From Telluribacter roseus (GTDB lineage Bacteria; Bacteroidota; Bacteroidia; Cytophagales; Spirosomataceae), in contig NZ_JAFEUV020000003.1 in NCBI RefSeq assembly GCF_017355915.2, positions 194,858-258,857 on the forward strand: a stretch of DNA of 64,000 nt. The letters run 5' to 3'. The translations under genes and the position numbers were made by a program. The notes beneath the pieces are model-generated. The model saw only the letters and a list, made by a program, of their open reading frames with translations. It had not been told where the DNA came from and did not search any database. Below are positions 16,173 to 25,706 of this stretch, piece by piece; position 1 is the stretch's first letter; the number at the start of each line of letters is the position of its first letter.

Positions 16173-16748
16173 TTAAGAACGTCTTTTGCTCCTGATCTCA
16201 CTGAGGTATTCCGGCGTGAACCCCAGGAAGGAGGCAAGCAGGTACTGCGGTATGCGCTGCACAAACTCCGGGTAGTGATCGTGGAAGTGGTAGTAGAGGT
16301 CTTCGCGGGAGTAATCGTACAGGTACTTTATGCGCATCTGCGAAGCAGCATAGGCCCGTTGGTATACAAACCTGAAATACCGCTCCATCGCAGGTACATT
16401 CCGGAGCAGGGCTTCCTGGGCATCATGGCTGATCACCAGTACCTCGGAAGGCTCCACCGCCTGTATAAAGAACCCGGTGGACTGCTGTCTCTCGTAGGCC
16501 ATGTTATCGGTGATCCACCAGTTCTCAATGGCGAACTCGGTGGTCTGCTCCACGCCTTTATCATTGATAAAGAATTTTCTCAGGCACCCGCTCAACACAA
16601 AGAAATGCGATCGGCAGATCTGGCCCTCCTCTAACAGGTTCTCTTTCTTCCGCACCGAAGCCTGCGTAAAGTAGGTACTTATCTCTGCGTATTCGTCGTC
16701 ATTAATCTCGATAAACTTCTCCAGATGGTTTCTGAATGTTGCTGGCAT
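16173..16748 (-). CDS. Crp/Fnr family transcriptional regulator
   Basis: 191 residues. The cyclic-nucleotide-binding-type beta roll is at ~10-120 (ENLLEEGQICRSHFFVLSGCLRKFF, TTEFAIENWWITD). The C-terminal HTH region is short (QYLLASFLGFTPEYLSEIRSK) as in many Bacteroidota family members. It lacks the N-terminal Cys cluster of true Fnr, so oxygen sensing by an Fe-S cluster is not expected. It probably controls the AhpD-like gene downstream. Ligand unknown. Confidence 0.88.
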   Translation of the reverse strand: MPATFRNHLEKFIEINDDEYAEISTYFTQASVRKKENLLEEGQICRSHFFVLSGCLRKFFINDKGVEQTTEFAIENWWITDNMAYERQQSTGFFIQAVEPSEVLVISHDAQEALLRNVPAMERYFRFVYQRAYAASQMRIKYLYDYSREDLYYHFHDHYPEFVQRIPQYLLASFLGFTPEYLSEIRSKRRS

Positions 16749-16901
16749 AGGTACTTAGGGTAGTAGTGATTGATTATGAAAGATAGTTAATTACTGCTCA
16801 GAGTAGAGGAAGGTATTATATCAGATGCAAGGCAGTACTTCAGGAGAGTATTAAAGTACATAAGCCTACTCTTACAGGTACGCTCTGCAAAAAACAGCAA
16901 T

Positions 16902-18437
16902 ATGAACTTACTTTATCTGCTTATTCCACTGCTACTTCTCAGTTTTTCCAATGATCGCAAGGAAGGTGATTTCCGTGAAAAACAGGTACAGGATAGCACC
17001 CAGCGCAAAGAAAACCCCGTGATTCCCGGCGACTTTGCCGATCCCTCGGTGATTCGGGTGGGCAACACCTACTATGCCGTAGGCACATCATCTGAGTGGG
17101 CGCCGCATTTCCCCATCTTTCAGTCCACCGATCTGCTGCACTGGCAGCCCATGGGTTATGTATTCCCAAAGACACCCTCCTGGGCGGCAGCCTCGTTCTG
17201 GGCGCCTGAGCTCTTCTACCGCAATGGTACCTACTATGCCTACTACGTGGCCCGTAAAAGGAGTGACGGTATATCCTGCATCGGAGTAGCCACGTCCAGT
17301 GATCCGGCCAAAGGTTTTACTGATCGGGGGATCCTTCTGGAATATGGCAAAGAAGCCATTGATCCGTTTGTGGTGGAAGATGAGGGGCAGTTGTATATGA
17401 CCTGGAAAGCGTACGGCCTGGACCAGCGGCCGATTGAAATTCTGGGTGCCCGGTTGTCGGATGACGGCCTGAAGGTAGTAGGAGAGCCATTTATGCTGCT
17501 GCGTGATGACGCGAAGGTGGGGCTGGAAGGGCAATGCCTGGTGAAGCGGGGTGGCTACTACTACCTGTTTTATTCGCCGGGTAACTGTTGCGGCCGGGGG
17601 TGCAGTTACAAGGTGGAGGTAGCCCGGTCGGCCACGTTGCAGGGCCCTTATACCCGGTACCCGGGCAACCCTATCCTCTCTGAAACCAGGGACTGGAAAT
17701 GTACCGGCCACGGTACCCTTGTCACCTCTGCCGATGGGAAGGACTACTACCTCTACCATGCCTATAGCAAAGAGGCGGATGTCTATACTGGCCGGCAGGC
17801 CCTGCTCGGTGAGGTAGTCTGGAATAGTCCGGACGGGTGGCCTGATCTAAAACCGCTGGGAGAGAAAGCCGGTGTTATCAATAATTTTCGGGACGATTTT
17901 GCCAGGGCTCCCTTAGCCGGTGCCTGGCAGTGGGACTTCCGACATGCCCAGCCGGAATGGAAGGTAGAGAAGGGGGCTTTGTATCTGACCGGACAACCGA
18001 CCGCCGACAACCTGACCGGCACCGTCCTGACCGTTCGTCCCCTGGCCGGTGAATATGAAATGACAACGGAAGTCGTCAACCCTAATGCTTCTCTCAAAGG
18101 ATTGGTACTATACGGCGATGCGGGACAATCGGTAGGTATAGGAGTTGCCGAAAATACAGTACAGGTATGGGAGGTCAGGAAAGCTAAGCGGTCTGTCCTG
18201 AAGGAAGAAAAGCTAAGCGGCAAGGGGCCGGTACAGCTAAAAATGAAGGCGAAAGAAGGGTACCAACTTCGGTTTTACTGGAGCCAGGATGGAAAAGACT
18301 GGAAAGAACTGGAAACGGGCAGTACGTATTACAACGGCGATTTCCTGCCGCCCTGGGATCGTAGCCCCCGTCCCGGCCTGATGCAGAGCGGAACACTACC
18401 AGCGGCATTTAACTACTTCGAGATCAGGTACCAGTAA
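16902..18437 (+). CDS. Glycoside hydrolase family 43 protein (beta-xylosidase/arabinanase type), secreted
   Basis: 511 residues with an N-terminal hydrophobic leader (LLYLLIPLLLLSFS). The five-bladed GH43 domain spans ~40-320: base Asp in GDFADPSVIRVGNTYYAVG, the pKa-modulating Asp in EAIDPFVVEDEG, the acid Glu in VGLEGQCLVKRGG. A second domain at ~325-510 (FRDDFARAPLAGAWQWDFRH ... NYFEIRY) is a DUF1349/laminin-G-like beta sandwich typical of GH43 C-termini. It should cleave alpha-L-arabinofuranosyl or beta-xylosyl linkages in the periplasm or at the surface. It is not within a SusCD locus. A hairpin at 18454-18480 separates it from the convergent gene. Confidence 0.9.
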   Translation: MNLLYLLIPLLLLSFSNDRKEGDFREKQVQDSTQRKENPVIPGDFADPSVIRVGNTYYAVGTSSEWAPHFPIFQSTDLLHWQPMGYVFPKTPSWAAASFWAPELFYRNGTYYAYYVARKRSDGISCIGVATSSDPAKGFTDRGILLEYGKEAIDPFVVEDEGQLYMTWKAYGLDQRPIEILGARLSDDGLKVVGEPFMLLRDDAKVGLEGQCLVKRGGYYYLFYSPGNCCGRGCSYKVEVARSATLQGPYTRYPGNPILSETRDWKCTGHGTLVTSADGKDYYLYHAYSKEADVYTGRQALLGEVVWNSPDGWPDLKPLGEKAGVINNFRDDFARAPLAGAWQWDFRHAQPEWKVEKGALYLTGQPTADNLTGTVLTVRPLAGEYEMTTEVVNPNASLKGLVLYGDAGQSVGIGVAENTVQVWEVRKAKRSVLKEEKLSGKGPVQLKMKAKEGYQLRFYWSQDGKDWKELETGSTYYNGDFLPPWDRSPRPGLMQSGTLPAAFNYFEIRYQ

Positions 18438-18453
18438 GGTATCAAGTTATAAA

Positions 18454-18480
18454 GTGCACAGCCCGTTGGAGGCTGTGCAC
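18454..18480. terminator. Hairpin between convergent genes
   Basis: GTGCACAGCC (18454-18463) pairs perfectly with GGCTGTGCAC (18471-18480). It has no U-run but sits between two converging stop codons. Confidence 0.55.
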
Positions 18481-18496
18481 AGAAGTATCGGTTGGC

Positions 18497-20323
18497 CTAC
18501 GCATACAGGCTCTGGATGATTGACTGGTATCTTTCCAGCAGTACTTTGCGCTTTAGCTTCAGGGTAGGGGTCAGTTCCCCGCTTTCAACGGTCCATTCTT
18601 TGGGTAGTAAAGCAAAGTTCTTGATTTGCTCTACATGGTTGAAGTACTCGTTGTACTGCTTTATGGCTTCTGAAATAAGAGCCCGGACCCGTTCATCCGT
18701 AGCGGCTGCCAGATGCCCCGGATACGTCAGACTCTGACCGTCGTACCATTCTTTAACGGCCTGAAAGGCCGGTACAATGAGTGCTCCTACATACTTCTGC
18801 GACTCACCTACTACCATGATCTGCTCGATCCAGCGGCTCTCCACCATTTTGTTCTCAATGGGTTGCGGTGCCACGTATTTGCCGCCGCTGGTCTTGAAGA
18901 GTTCCTTTTTCCGATCCGTGATCTTCAGGAACTTCCCGTTTATCATAGTACCTATATCGCCGGTGTGTAGCCAGCCATCCCTGATGACTTCCGCGGTGAG
19001 GTCCGGACGTTTGTAGTAGCCCATCATCACGTTGGGGCCTTTGCAGAGGATCTCTCCGTCTTCAGCAATTTTTACTTCCACCCCTTTCAGCAGGGGGCCG
19101 ACAGTACCAAACATCCGGTTGGTTTCGGGATAGCGGTTGCCGCTGATTATGGGAGAGGCTTCCGTCAGTCCGTATCCTTCCTGTATGATGATATTGGCGG
19201 CAGTGAATACTTTCAGGAGTCGTACCTGGCAGGCCGCCGCACCGGTAATAATGGACTTTACTTCACCTCCCAGGGCCTCACGCCACTTGCTAAATATCAG
19301 CTTATTGGCAAGCGCCAGCTGTACTTTATAACCCAGCGGAAGGGGCGTGTTGATCTCATAGCGCTCGGCTAGTCGCAGGGCCCAGTCAAAGAGGCTCTTC
19401 TTGATGCCGGTTAGCTCGCTTCCTTTCCTGATAATGGCTTCGTATACCTTTTCCAGGAGCCGGGGAACCGTAGTAAAAATAGTAGGCTTGACCTCCCGCA
19501 GGTTTTCACTGATCTTCTCCATGCTTTCGGCGTAGTAGATTGCAACGCCCGAGTAGATAAAGCAATAAGTAGCCATCCGCTCAAAGGCGTGATTGAGCGG
19601 CAGAAAACTAATGGCTCTTTTGCCCCGTACCCCCACCTTAGCTATGATCAGGCTACTGCTATACATGTTGCTCATGATGTTCCGGTGCGAAAGCATTACT
19701 CCTTTGGGGGTACCCGTAGTGCCCGATGTATAGAGAATTGAGGCTAAATCCTCCGGATGTACCCTAGCTTTGCTTTGGGCCAGTCTCCTTTCCAGCTCCG
19801 GCGAGACATCAAAAAGCAGTTCTTTCCAGTGGCGTACATTGGTGATCGGGTTGAAAGAGAAAATAATATCCAGCTCAGGCAACTCGTTGCTGATACCGCT
19901 CACTTTGTCGTAGAGGTTCTGGTCTTCTACAAATACTGCTTTTACAGAGGCATTCTGCAGAATAAATTTCAACTCATGTACATTGATGGTAGGGTAGATC
20001 GGAACAGAAATAGCCCCTATCTGCTGGATAGCCAAGTCTACCATGATCCACTCCGGGCGGTTGGCACTGATGATGGCTATTTTATCACGTCCTTCGATGG
20101 AGCCGTTGCCGGAGGAGAGCCCCTGAGCGAGTAAACCGACACTCAATTGATTAACCATGTCGGTCACCTCCCGGGTAGAGTACTTACGCCACTGGTTGTT
20201 TTCCTTGGCGCAGAGCATGTCCTCCAAAGGCGTATGCTCTAACTGATACGCCACACAATCAAATAGTCGGGTTGGCTCTGAAGAGCCTTTTGTGTTATGC
20301 AACACGTCTGCCTGCAATCTCAT
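18497..20323 (-). CDS. Long-chain acyl-CoA synthetase (AMP-forming)
   Basis: 608 residues, as usual for FadD15-type ligases of Bacteroidota. The AMP-binding P-loop ILYTSGTTGTPKGVMLSHRN lies at ~195-215, the adenylation motif EGYGLTEASP at ~390, TGDIG and ITDRKKELFKTSGGKYVAPQ near ~480-505. It activates fatty acids to acyl-CoA via acyl-adenylate, probably at the inner face of the membrane. Monocistronic. A ~440-bp gene-free stretch precedes the next gene. Substrate chain length cannot be told from the sequence. Confidence 0.93.
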   Translation of the reverse strand: MRLQADVLHNTKGSSEPTRLFDCVAYQLEHTPLEDMLCAKENNQWRKYSTREVTDMVNQLSVGLLAQGLSSGNGSIEGRDKIAIISANRPEWIMVDLAIQQIGAISVPIYPTINVHELKFILQNASVKAVFVEDQNLYDKVSGISNELPELDIIFSFNPITNVRHWKELLFDVSPELERRLAQSKARVHPEDLASILYTSGTTGTPKGVMLSHRNIMSNMYSSSLIIAKVGVRGKRAISFLPLNHAFERMATYCFIYSGVAIYYAESMEKISENLREVKPTIFTTVPRLLEKVYEAIIRKGSELTGIKKSLFDWALRLAERYEINTPLPLGYKVQLALANKLIFSKWREALGGEVKSIITGAAACQVRLLKVFTAANIIIQEGYGLTEASPIISGNRYPETNRMFGTVGPLLKGVEVKIAEDGEILCKGPNVMMGYYKRPDLTAEVIRDGWLHTGDIGTMINGKFLKITDRKKELFKTSGGKYVAPQPIENKMVESRWIEQIMVVGESQKYVGALIVPAFQAVKEWYDGQSLTYPGHLAAATDERVRALISEAIKQYNEYFNHVEQIKNFALLPKEWTVESGELTPTLKLKRKVLLERYQSIIQSLYA

Positions 20324-20766
20324 TTTCAGTAATTGCTTCTTCTCTTATCAGAATAAATAAAAGTACTGCTATGTACGGGTGTAAGATAAGAGGGGAGTAA
20401 ACGGGATACAGCTATGGTCGTAGGCTGTGTTTGAATAACGGGAATAGGTAGCTTAATGTTGGTACCGGTATGCATTTATGCCGCTGGCCCGCAGCGAGCA
20501 GGCAGGTAGACTACCATCAGGAATAGCCAGTGTACCTCGGTGTGAGATGCAGGTGTTGTGGGTAGTATAGATTTAAGGGAAAAAACTGAAAAATAATACG
20601 TTTATTTTTCAAGGAATACAACAAAATTACAAGAAGGCCGTTATATAGCTGTTACGCTTCTTCAACCCTGGTACATCCCACCAGGGTATTTTTTTGTCCG
20701 TACTGGCTGCTAATCTATCTTCTACTTATCCTTAGTTAAAGAATCACTCGGTAGTACACTGGACCT
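20324..20766. other. Intergenic stretch with orphan terminator
   Basis: No ORF or RNA family recognised. It contains a rightward terminator (20665-20695) without any obvious rightward gene in front. Confidence 0.5.
20665..20695 (+). terminator. Orphan rightward intrinsic terminator
   Basis: ACCCTGGT (20665-20672) pairs with ACCAGGGT (20680-20687), followed by ATTTTTTTG. The only genes on either side run leftward, so a short rightward RNA may end here. Confidence 0.7.
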
Positions 20767-21792
20767 CTACTTTACAAATGGCGCCCTGGCTACGTACTCG
20801 TAGGACTTCCTGACGGCCTCTATCTGGGGAAGCGAGGTACTGGTAGCGGGGTTAGGATATTCAAGCTCGACATAGTACCTCTCCAGGCCGCCGGTCGAGT
20901 AGCCGACGGTAAAGATGTTTTCAAAATTCATAAATCCGGTCGAGCCCAGGATGTCGCGGTCCTTGATGTGCAGGAGGGGGAACCGTCCGGGGTAGCGTCG
21001 GAAGTAGGTAACCGGGTCGCACTGGCCCATGACCGCCCAGTACACATCCATCTCGAAGAACACCAGGCCGGGGTCGGTGTTCTTGATAAGAAAATCATAG
21101 AAGATTTCGCTGGGGTAGGTATCCTTGGTAACCTCCATCTCCGGCGACCAGTCCTCCCCCCGTTTTACTCCAATCCGTTTGAACTCCTGGCTGTGGTTGT
21201 GGTAGCCCCAGCGGATGTTGGCCTGCTTGGCCAGTTCTCCCGTCTGGTTAAATACCTCACATACCAGCTTAGCATCATCCAGGGTATTGACCACGGGCAT
21301 AATAGGCTGTACCATCACGGGTACCCCCATCTCCTGATGGTCCGCGACGGCCCGCTTCCAGTATTCAAGAACTGTCTTGGTATTCTCTTTGGTATACGAT
21401 TCGATCTGGATGCTACGCTCGCCCTTGCCGGTTCCGCCGCCATCCCCAAACTTATAGATGCTCTGCAGGGGAGGCTCCAGGTGCGCACTGGTCGGTTCTA
21501 GGCCGATGTCATCCAGCATTTTGCGATAGTCCTTTATCGTGTACCCTAGTATGGAGCCTTTCTTGTCCTGCTGCTCATACCCGTGGAGCTCCACGTGCGA
21601 AAAGCCAATGTTCTTCAGAGCTTTCAGCGAACCCACCATGTCCTGCTTTAATTGCCGGCGGATCGAGTAGGTCTGGATGCCTATTTTTTTGGATGGGGCA
21701 GCGGCCTCTACTTCCCGGGTCTGGGCGGTAGAAAGCATTCCGGTGGCCGCAAGGGCCGAGGCTTTTTTGAGGAAAGATCGTCTTTGGTTCAT
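20767..21792 (-). CDS. Tat-exported sugar phosphate isomerase/epimerase-like protein (AP endonuclease 2 fold)
   Basis: 341 residues. Tat signal MNQRRSFLKKASALAATGML at 1-25. The rest is a xylose-isomerase-like TIM barrel: IGIQTYSIRRQLKQD, FSHVELHGYEQQ, GLEPTSAHLE, IRWGYHNHSQEF, LVFFEMDVYWAVMGQCDP, FPLLHIKDRD. The HNH, EMD and HIKD strands carry the usual metal ligands. Periplasmic members of this family are common in Bacteroidota sugar catabolism, where they isomerise or epimerise unknown sugars. It stands alone here; substrate unknown. Confidence 0.87.
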   Translation of the reverse strand: MNQRRSFLKKASALAATGMLSTAQTREVEAAAPSKKIGIQTYSIRRQLKQDMVGSLKALKNIGFSHVELHGYEQQDKKGSILGYTIKDYRKMLDDIGLEPTSAHLEPPLQSIYKFGDGGGTGKGERSIQIESYTKENTKTVLEYWKRAVADHQEMGVPVMVQPIMPVVNTLDDAKLVCEVFNQTGELAKQANIRWGYHNHSQEFKRIGVKRGEDWSPEMEVTKDTYPSEIFYDFLIKNTDPGLVFFEMDVYWAVMGQCDPVTYFRRYPGRFPLLHIKDRDILGSTGFMNFENIFTVGYSTGGLERYYVELEYPNPATSTSLPQIEAVRKSYEYVARAPFVK

Positions 21793-22043
21793 ACTGGGTA
21801 GTGATTAAGGGCCTTTGGGGCTACGATATAAAGCGAGGGGAGGAGGATCATATACTAATGAGATGATCAGAAAAATGGGGTGTTATATAGAAGCCCATCC
21901 ACTCAAAGCAGGCTTCTCCTCCTTTCCATCAGACCGTTAGATAAAATAAATTGAATACTGCGGGTGTACCCTGTACCTTCTGCATTCATCCTACCGTTGA
22001 TCTGTCATAAAGACAGAGATCTTAACTCAACTATACACTGCTT

Positions 22044-23165
22044 ATGAAAATGCTCCCCCTGTTTCAGCTCTTGGCTTTACTCGTTGTAGTTTTAGCCTGT
22101 AGTAAACACCGCTCCGAAGTGGTGATCCGAGGCGATATAAAAGATCTTCCGGCCGGTGAACTGCTCCTCAGGGACTTGGGTACCTGGCGAACTATTGATT
22201 CCGTGCAGGTGGTAGATGGCACCTTTACCTTCTCCATCCCGGCCGATAGCGTTCCGCAGCCCCGGCTGGTCATGCTGAGTCATAGAGACTCGTTGGGTAT
22301 TATTACATTACTTACATTCAAGACCGGTAAGATACATAAGGGGAAGCCTACGACAGTTGATGTCTTCATGCTGGAAGATGGCCTGCAGATCAGTGGGAGT
22401 TATGCAGGTAGCTATAAGATACATGATAATGTGCATGGTATGAAGCAATATCTAACCGTTACATCGGGTAGGCAGACGATGGTAATGTATAATGACACGG
22501 CGAACTTTCCGATGGTCAAAAAGATAAGTCAGCTCAAAGAGCTGGTCAGCAGGCATCCCTACTCCTACTACTACCTCTATGAATTGGAGAGGCGGGTGGG
22601 CCGGCTGGACAATGATCAGTTCTTCACCGTTTTTAATCGTTTTGAAGAAGAGGTAAAGGAGAGTCCGACGGGGCGGGAGCTCCGGCAGTACGTAGAAAGC
22701 AGGAATAGCAAAAAGCTGGATTTCGCGACGGTGCTACCGGATATACACCAGCAACCCAAAGCAGTACTTGATAAAGACGCGGCTATCCATGTGGTGGTGC
22801 TCTGGGCCTCCTGGTGTGGGCCCTGTCGGAGAGAGATCCCTCAGCTAAAAAGGGTATATCAGGCCTACTCGGGTAATAAAGCCTTTCGGATGGTGTCTAT
22901 TTCGATAGATGAAAGTACCCAGGCCTGGGAAAAGGCCGTGGCACAGGAGCAGATGCCCTGGGACCAGTTGCTGATGACGGCGGAGGCAAAGACCTACGCG
23001 AGAGAGCTATTCAGCTTTGATAGGGCCGTTCCCGTCACCCTGTTTATTGACGGGAAGGGAAAGCTGATCAGGAAAATGGTAGGGTATGATGAGGGGAGCC
23101 AGGCCGTATACGATAGTATCATCACCAGGAGTCTTATACAACAGCCCGTTGTGAGCCTGAGGTAG
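22044..23165 (+). CDS. Lipid-anchored thioredoxin-like protein (DUF4369 + TlpA-type)
   Basis: 373 residues. Lipoprotein signal with lipobox LVVVLACSK (Cys ~19). Residues ~25-110 form a DUF4369-like beta domain (VVIRGDIKDLPAGELLLRDL, IDSVQVVDGTFTFSI). The C-terminal thioredoxin domain (~235-365) has the redox motif WASWCGPCRREIP and a cis-Pro loop (RAVPVTLFIDGKG). It probably acts as a periplasmic thiol reductase or resilience factor; such fusions are abundant in Bacteroidota and are often linked to cytochrome c maturation or oxidative stress. It precedes ric but with a 200-bp gap, so cotranscription is uncertain. Confidence 0.9.
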   Translation: MKMLPLFQLLALLVVVLACSKHRSEVVIRGDIKDLPAGELLLRDLGTWRTIDSVQVVDGTFTFSIPADSVPQPRLVMLSHRDSLGIITLLTFKTGKIHKGKPTTVDVFMLEDGLQISGSYAGSYKIHDNVHGMKQYLTVTSGRQTMVMYNDTANFPMVKKISQLKELVSRHPYSYYYLYELERRVGRLDNDQFFTVFNRFEEEVKESPTGRELRQYVESRNSKKLDFATVLPDIHQQPKAVLDKDAAIHVVVLWASWCGPCRREIPQLKRVYQAYSGNKAFRMVSISIDESTQAWEKAVAQEQMPWDQLLMTAEAKTYARELFSFDRAVPVTLFIDGKGKLIRKMVGYDEGSQAVYDSIITRSLIQQPVVSLR

Positions 23166-23366
23166 CAGTAAGGCTCAGCAGCTACTTAGTACCAGTCGAT
23201 TTGAATCCTTTCAGGGAGAGTAAGGCTGACGCAATGCTGGCAGGAGATGTATGACCAAGCTCAGGGAATGGACTGACCGTAGTCACAATTCAGGATAAGG
23301 GAGTGAGGTACCTTTACAGAAATTTGGAGAGTATCTCTTACTTAAACATTCATAGCCTTACTATAT

Positions 23367-24104
23367 ATGGAGACCATACTGGATTTTGACGCAACTGCTA
23401 TTACAGTTGGTGAGTTAGTAACGGCTGATATCCGATCAGCCGAAGTATTTAAGCGCCTGGGGATTGATTTCTGCTGCAACGGCAAACGTACTCTGGCGGA
23501 AGCCTGTGACCGGGCAGGTATTGAACTGCCGGTAGTACTGGAAAAACTGGAACGGCTTCCCGCCAGAGAGCGGCTGGCTTCCGAGCAGTTTGACCAGTGG
23601 GAGCCGGATTTTCTGGCGGACTATATCTTGAATGTACACCACCGCTACCTGTACCAGAACCTGCCGTTCATCCAGCCGCTGGTACAAAAAGTAGCTACTA
23701 AACACGGAGATCGGTATCCGGCTATGCGGGAAGTACTGCAGACCTTTGAAGAACTGAGTGAGGAGCTAGTCTCACATCTGCAGAAGGAGGAGGAAGTACT
23801 GTTCCCGACCATCAAGAGCCTGGTGGCCGCTAAGCAGGAGTACGGTGACCCTACCCGCCGGGCTTTTCTGAATGCTCCCATTACCGTGATGGAGCATGAG
23901 CACGACAATGCGGGTACGTTGTTGTTCCGGTTGAGGGAGTTGACCAATAACTATACCCCCGCGGAGGATGCCTGCAACTCGCACCGCCTCATGCTGGCTA
24001 AGCTGGCTGAGCTGGAAGCAGACCTGATGCAGCATATCCACCTGGAAAATAATATCTTATTCCCCAAGGCACTAGAGCTGGAGCAGGAGGTGGTGCTTAG
24101 CTAG
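23367..24104 (+). CDS. ric: Iron-sulfur cluster repair di-iron protein
   Basis: 245 residues, family-typical (ScdA/YtfE/Ric). The N-terminal ScdA_N domain contains RSAEVFKRLGIDFCCNGKRTL with its conserved Cys pair. The hemerythrin-like four-helix domain supplies His/Glu ligands (NVHHRYL, ATKHGDRYPAM, SHLQKEEEVLFP, VMEHEHDNAG, QHIHLENNILFPK). It restores Fe-S clusters damaged by nitric oxide or peroxide. A Crp/Fnr gene lies nearby on the opposite strand and may regulate it, as in other bacteria, but no binding site was identified. Confidence 0.93.
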   Translation: METILDFDATAITVGELVTADIRSAEVFKRLGIDFCCNGKRTLAEACDRAGIELPVVLEKLERLPARERLASEQFDQWEPDFLADYILNVHHRYLYQNLPFIQPLVQKVATKHGDRYPAMREVLQTFEELSEELVSHLQKEEEVLFPTIKSLVAAKQEYGDPTRRAFLNAPITVMEHEHDNAGTLLFRLRELTNNYTPAEDACNSHRLMLAKLAELEADLMQHIHLENNILFPKALELEQEVVLS

Positions 24105-24163
24105 TAAAGTGGTACGCAGGTGGTACTGGGTACTTGGGTCTGGTACTACCTGTATTCCTGGTC

Positions 24164-24274
24164 ATGGCCGGGCTCCCTTTCATGTCCTACTTTTACGAGA
24201 GTCATTTAGTACTATCAGCAGGCATGTGGGCGGGTGTTCTGTTTATGTGGCTCGCTCAATTTACTGGCAGGTAG
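24164..24274 (+). CDS. Possible 36-residue membrane peptide downstream of ric
   Basis: A frame starting MAGLPFMSYFYESH and ending FMWLAQFTGR reads like a membrane segment. The open frame extends upstream without an ATG (YLGLVLPVFLV), back to the ric stop. It could be a tiny membrane protein or the remnant of a larger one with a lost start. No other support. Confidence 0.25.
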   Translation: MAGLPFMSYFYESHLVLSAGMWAGVLFMWLAQFTGR

Positions 24275-24295
24275 TGGTACGGGTAATTAATTGTA

Positions 24296-24841
24296 CTACT
24301 GCCACCTGACCGGAAAAGCCAGGATCAGCTTTACTTCATAGAGCGCTAGCAGCAGGAGGAGTACCGCGTATGGGGTACCCATCAGCAGGAGAATGCAAAG
24401 GCCTGCTACCAGTAAAAAGGCGGCGAGTACCCGCTGCTTTGCATCAACCCTGAGCCAATTAACCAGCACCATGGCCGCGATGGTATAGATGGCCACAACC
24501 GCGATGGCCACCCACGCAGCCGGAAATATCCACCCTAGCAGGCAGGGCTGAATAACGTGCAGCATAATGAAAGCAGACCGTTTGGCCGGGCTTCCGGCGT
24601 AGTACTTAGTGGTGGGTTGGGTGAAGTTGGAGACTACTCCCCCGGCAAGGTCCAGCGATAGGATACCCAGCAGAATAACCCTGAGGTTGCTCAATGGGTA
24701 GTACCGGGCTTCCCAAAGTACAAGTACTGTCACCAGTAGGGCTGCCCCATAGGTGAGGAGCAACTCAAACGCCGAAGTCTCTACCCCATGTAGTTCCTGT
24801 AAAACCTTCGGTACCTTGATGGATCTGTCTAGTGCATTCAT
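24296..24841 (-). CDS. Hypothetical multi-pass membrane protein
   Basis: 181 residues with about five or six hydrophobic segments (FELLLTYGAALLVTVLVLW, VILLGILSLDLAGGVV, AFIMLHVIQPCLLGWIFPAA, IAVVAIYTIAAMVLV, VLAAFLLVAGLCILLLM, AVLLLLLALYEVKLIL). No family is recognised with confidence. It is read leftward 80 bp after a Crp/Fnr gene, so it is the likely target or partner of that regulator. Convergent with ric. Confidence 0.75.
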   Translation of the reverse strand: MNALDRSIKVPKVLQELHGVETSAFELLLTYGAALLVTVLVLWEARYYPLSNLRVILLGILSLDLAGGVVSNFTQPTTKYYAGSPAKRSAFIMLHVIQPCLLGWIFPAAWVAIAVVAIYTIAAMVLVNWLRVDAKQRVLAAFLLVAGLCILLLMGTPYAVLLLLLALYEVKLILAFPVRWQ

Positions 24842-24921
24842 AGTCTTGTTTTATAGCATCCATACAAAGATCCGTTTCAGCGGTGGCGATTCCTTTTACA
24901 TTTGTTAAAAGCCGCCGAGAC

Positions 24922-25494
24922 TCACTGCTTTTTCTGGGTACCTGCCCGGATGCGGCTCAGACTAACCTGACTAATGCCCAGGTACGAAGCGATGTGCCCC
25001 AGGGGAATTCGCTGTAGAATGTCCGGACGCGCCTCCACCAGTTCCCAGTACCGCTGGGTAGCATCCTTATTTCGCAAAGCCTCGTAGTAGTGGGTAATGC
25101 GAAGCAGCTCCCTTTGCTGAAAGCGGAGTGCCCACAGCGCCCACCGGTGCGAATGCGCATAAAGCGCCTCCAGATCTTTATGATGGATACAGATCAATCG
25201 GGTATCGGCCTCCGCTACTTTGATGATAGTCTGGCTGGGCGTCTGGCGGTAGAAGCTGTCCAGTTCCGTAAAAGACTCTCCTTCCGCTTCGTACCAAAGT
25301 ATCTGTCCGTCCGGGCGCTGTGCATACACCAGGCCCTCCTGAATAAAATACAGCCTCTGACATACCTGCCCCTGGTTCACCAGAATATCCTCACGGCTAC
25401 CTACCAGCTGCTGAAACTGGCCCTCGGCCAGCGCCCAGTCATCAGGATGCAACTGCTCCGAAAAGGGGATATGCTGAGCGACATTCATCTTCAT
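24922..25494 (-). CDS. Crp/Fnr family transcriptional regulator
   Basis: 190 residues. Cyclic-nucleotide-binding fold at ~20-120 (SREDILVNQGQVCQRLYFIQEGLVYAQR), HTH at the C-terminus (IPLGHIASYLGISQVSLSRIRA). No Fe-S-type Cys cluster. It lies just upstream of the membrane protein gene at 24296 and may act on that gene or on nearby ric. Distinct from the regulator at 16173, with which it shares only the general fold. Confidence 0.9.
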   Translation of the reverse strand: MKMNVAQHIPFSEQLHPDDWALAEGQFQQLVGSREDILVNQGQVCQRLYFIQEGLVYAQRPDGQILWYEAEGESFTELDSFYRQTPSQTIIKVAEADTRLICIHHKDLEALYAHSHRWALWALRFQQRELLRITHYYEALRNKDATQRYWELVEARPDILQRIPLGHIASYLGISQVSLSRIRAGTQKKQ

Positions 25495-25706
25495 ACATTA
25501 GCTAACACGTTTGGATCACTCTTCCTGCTCACACTGATTACAGATACTACTATATTAATCAATAATGGGATTACACCTACTATACGGACGTATCATGCCG
25601 GGCCTCTACAGGTGCTTAAGTATAGCTAAAAGCATTTTTTTGCTATTTATGCAAAGTATATGTAATCTTATGGTTACTTTGGCTTCATGTACTTCTGATA
25701 TATAGA

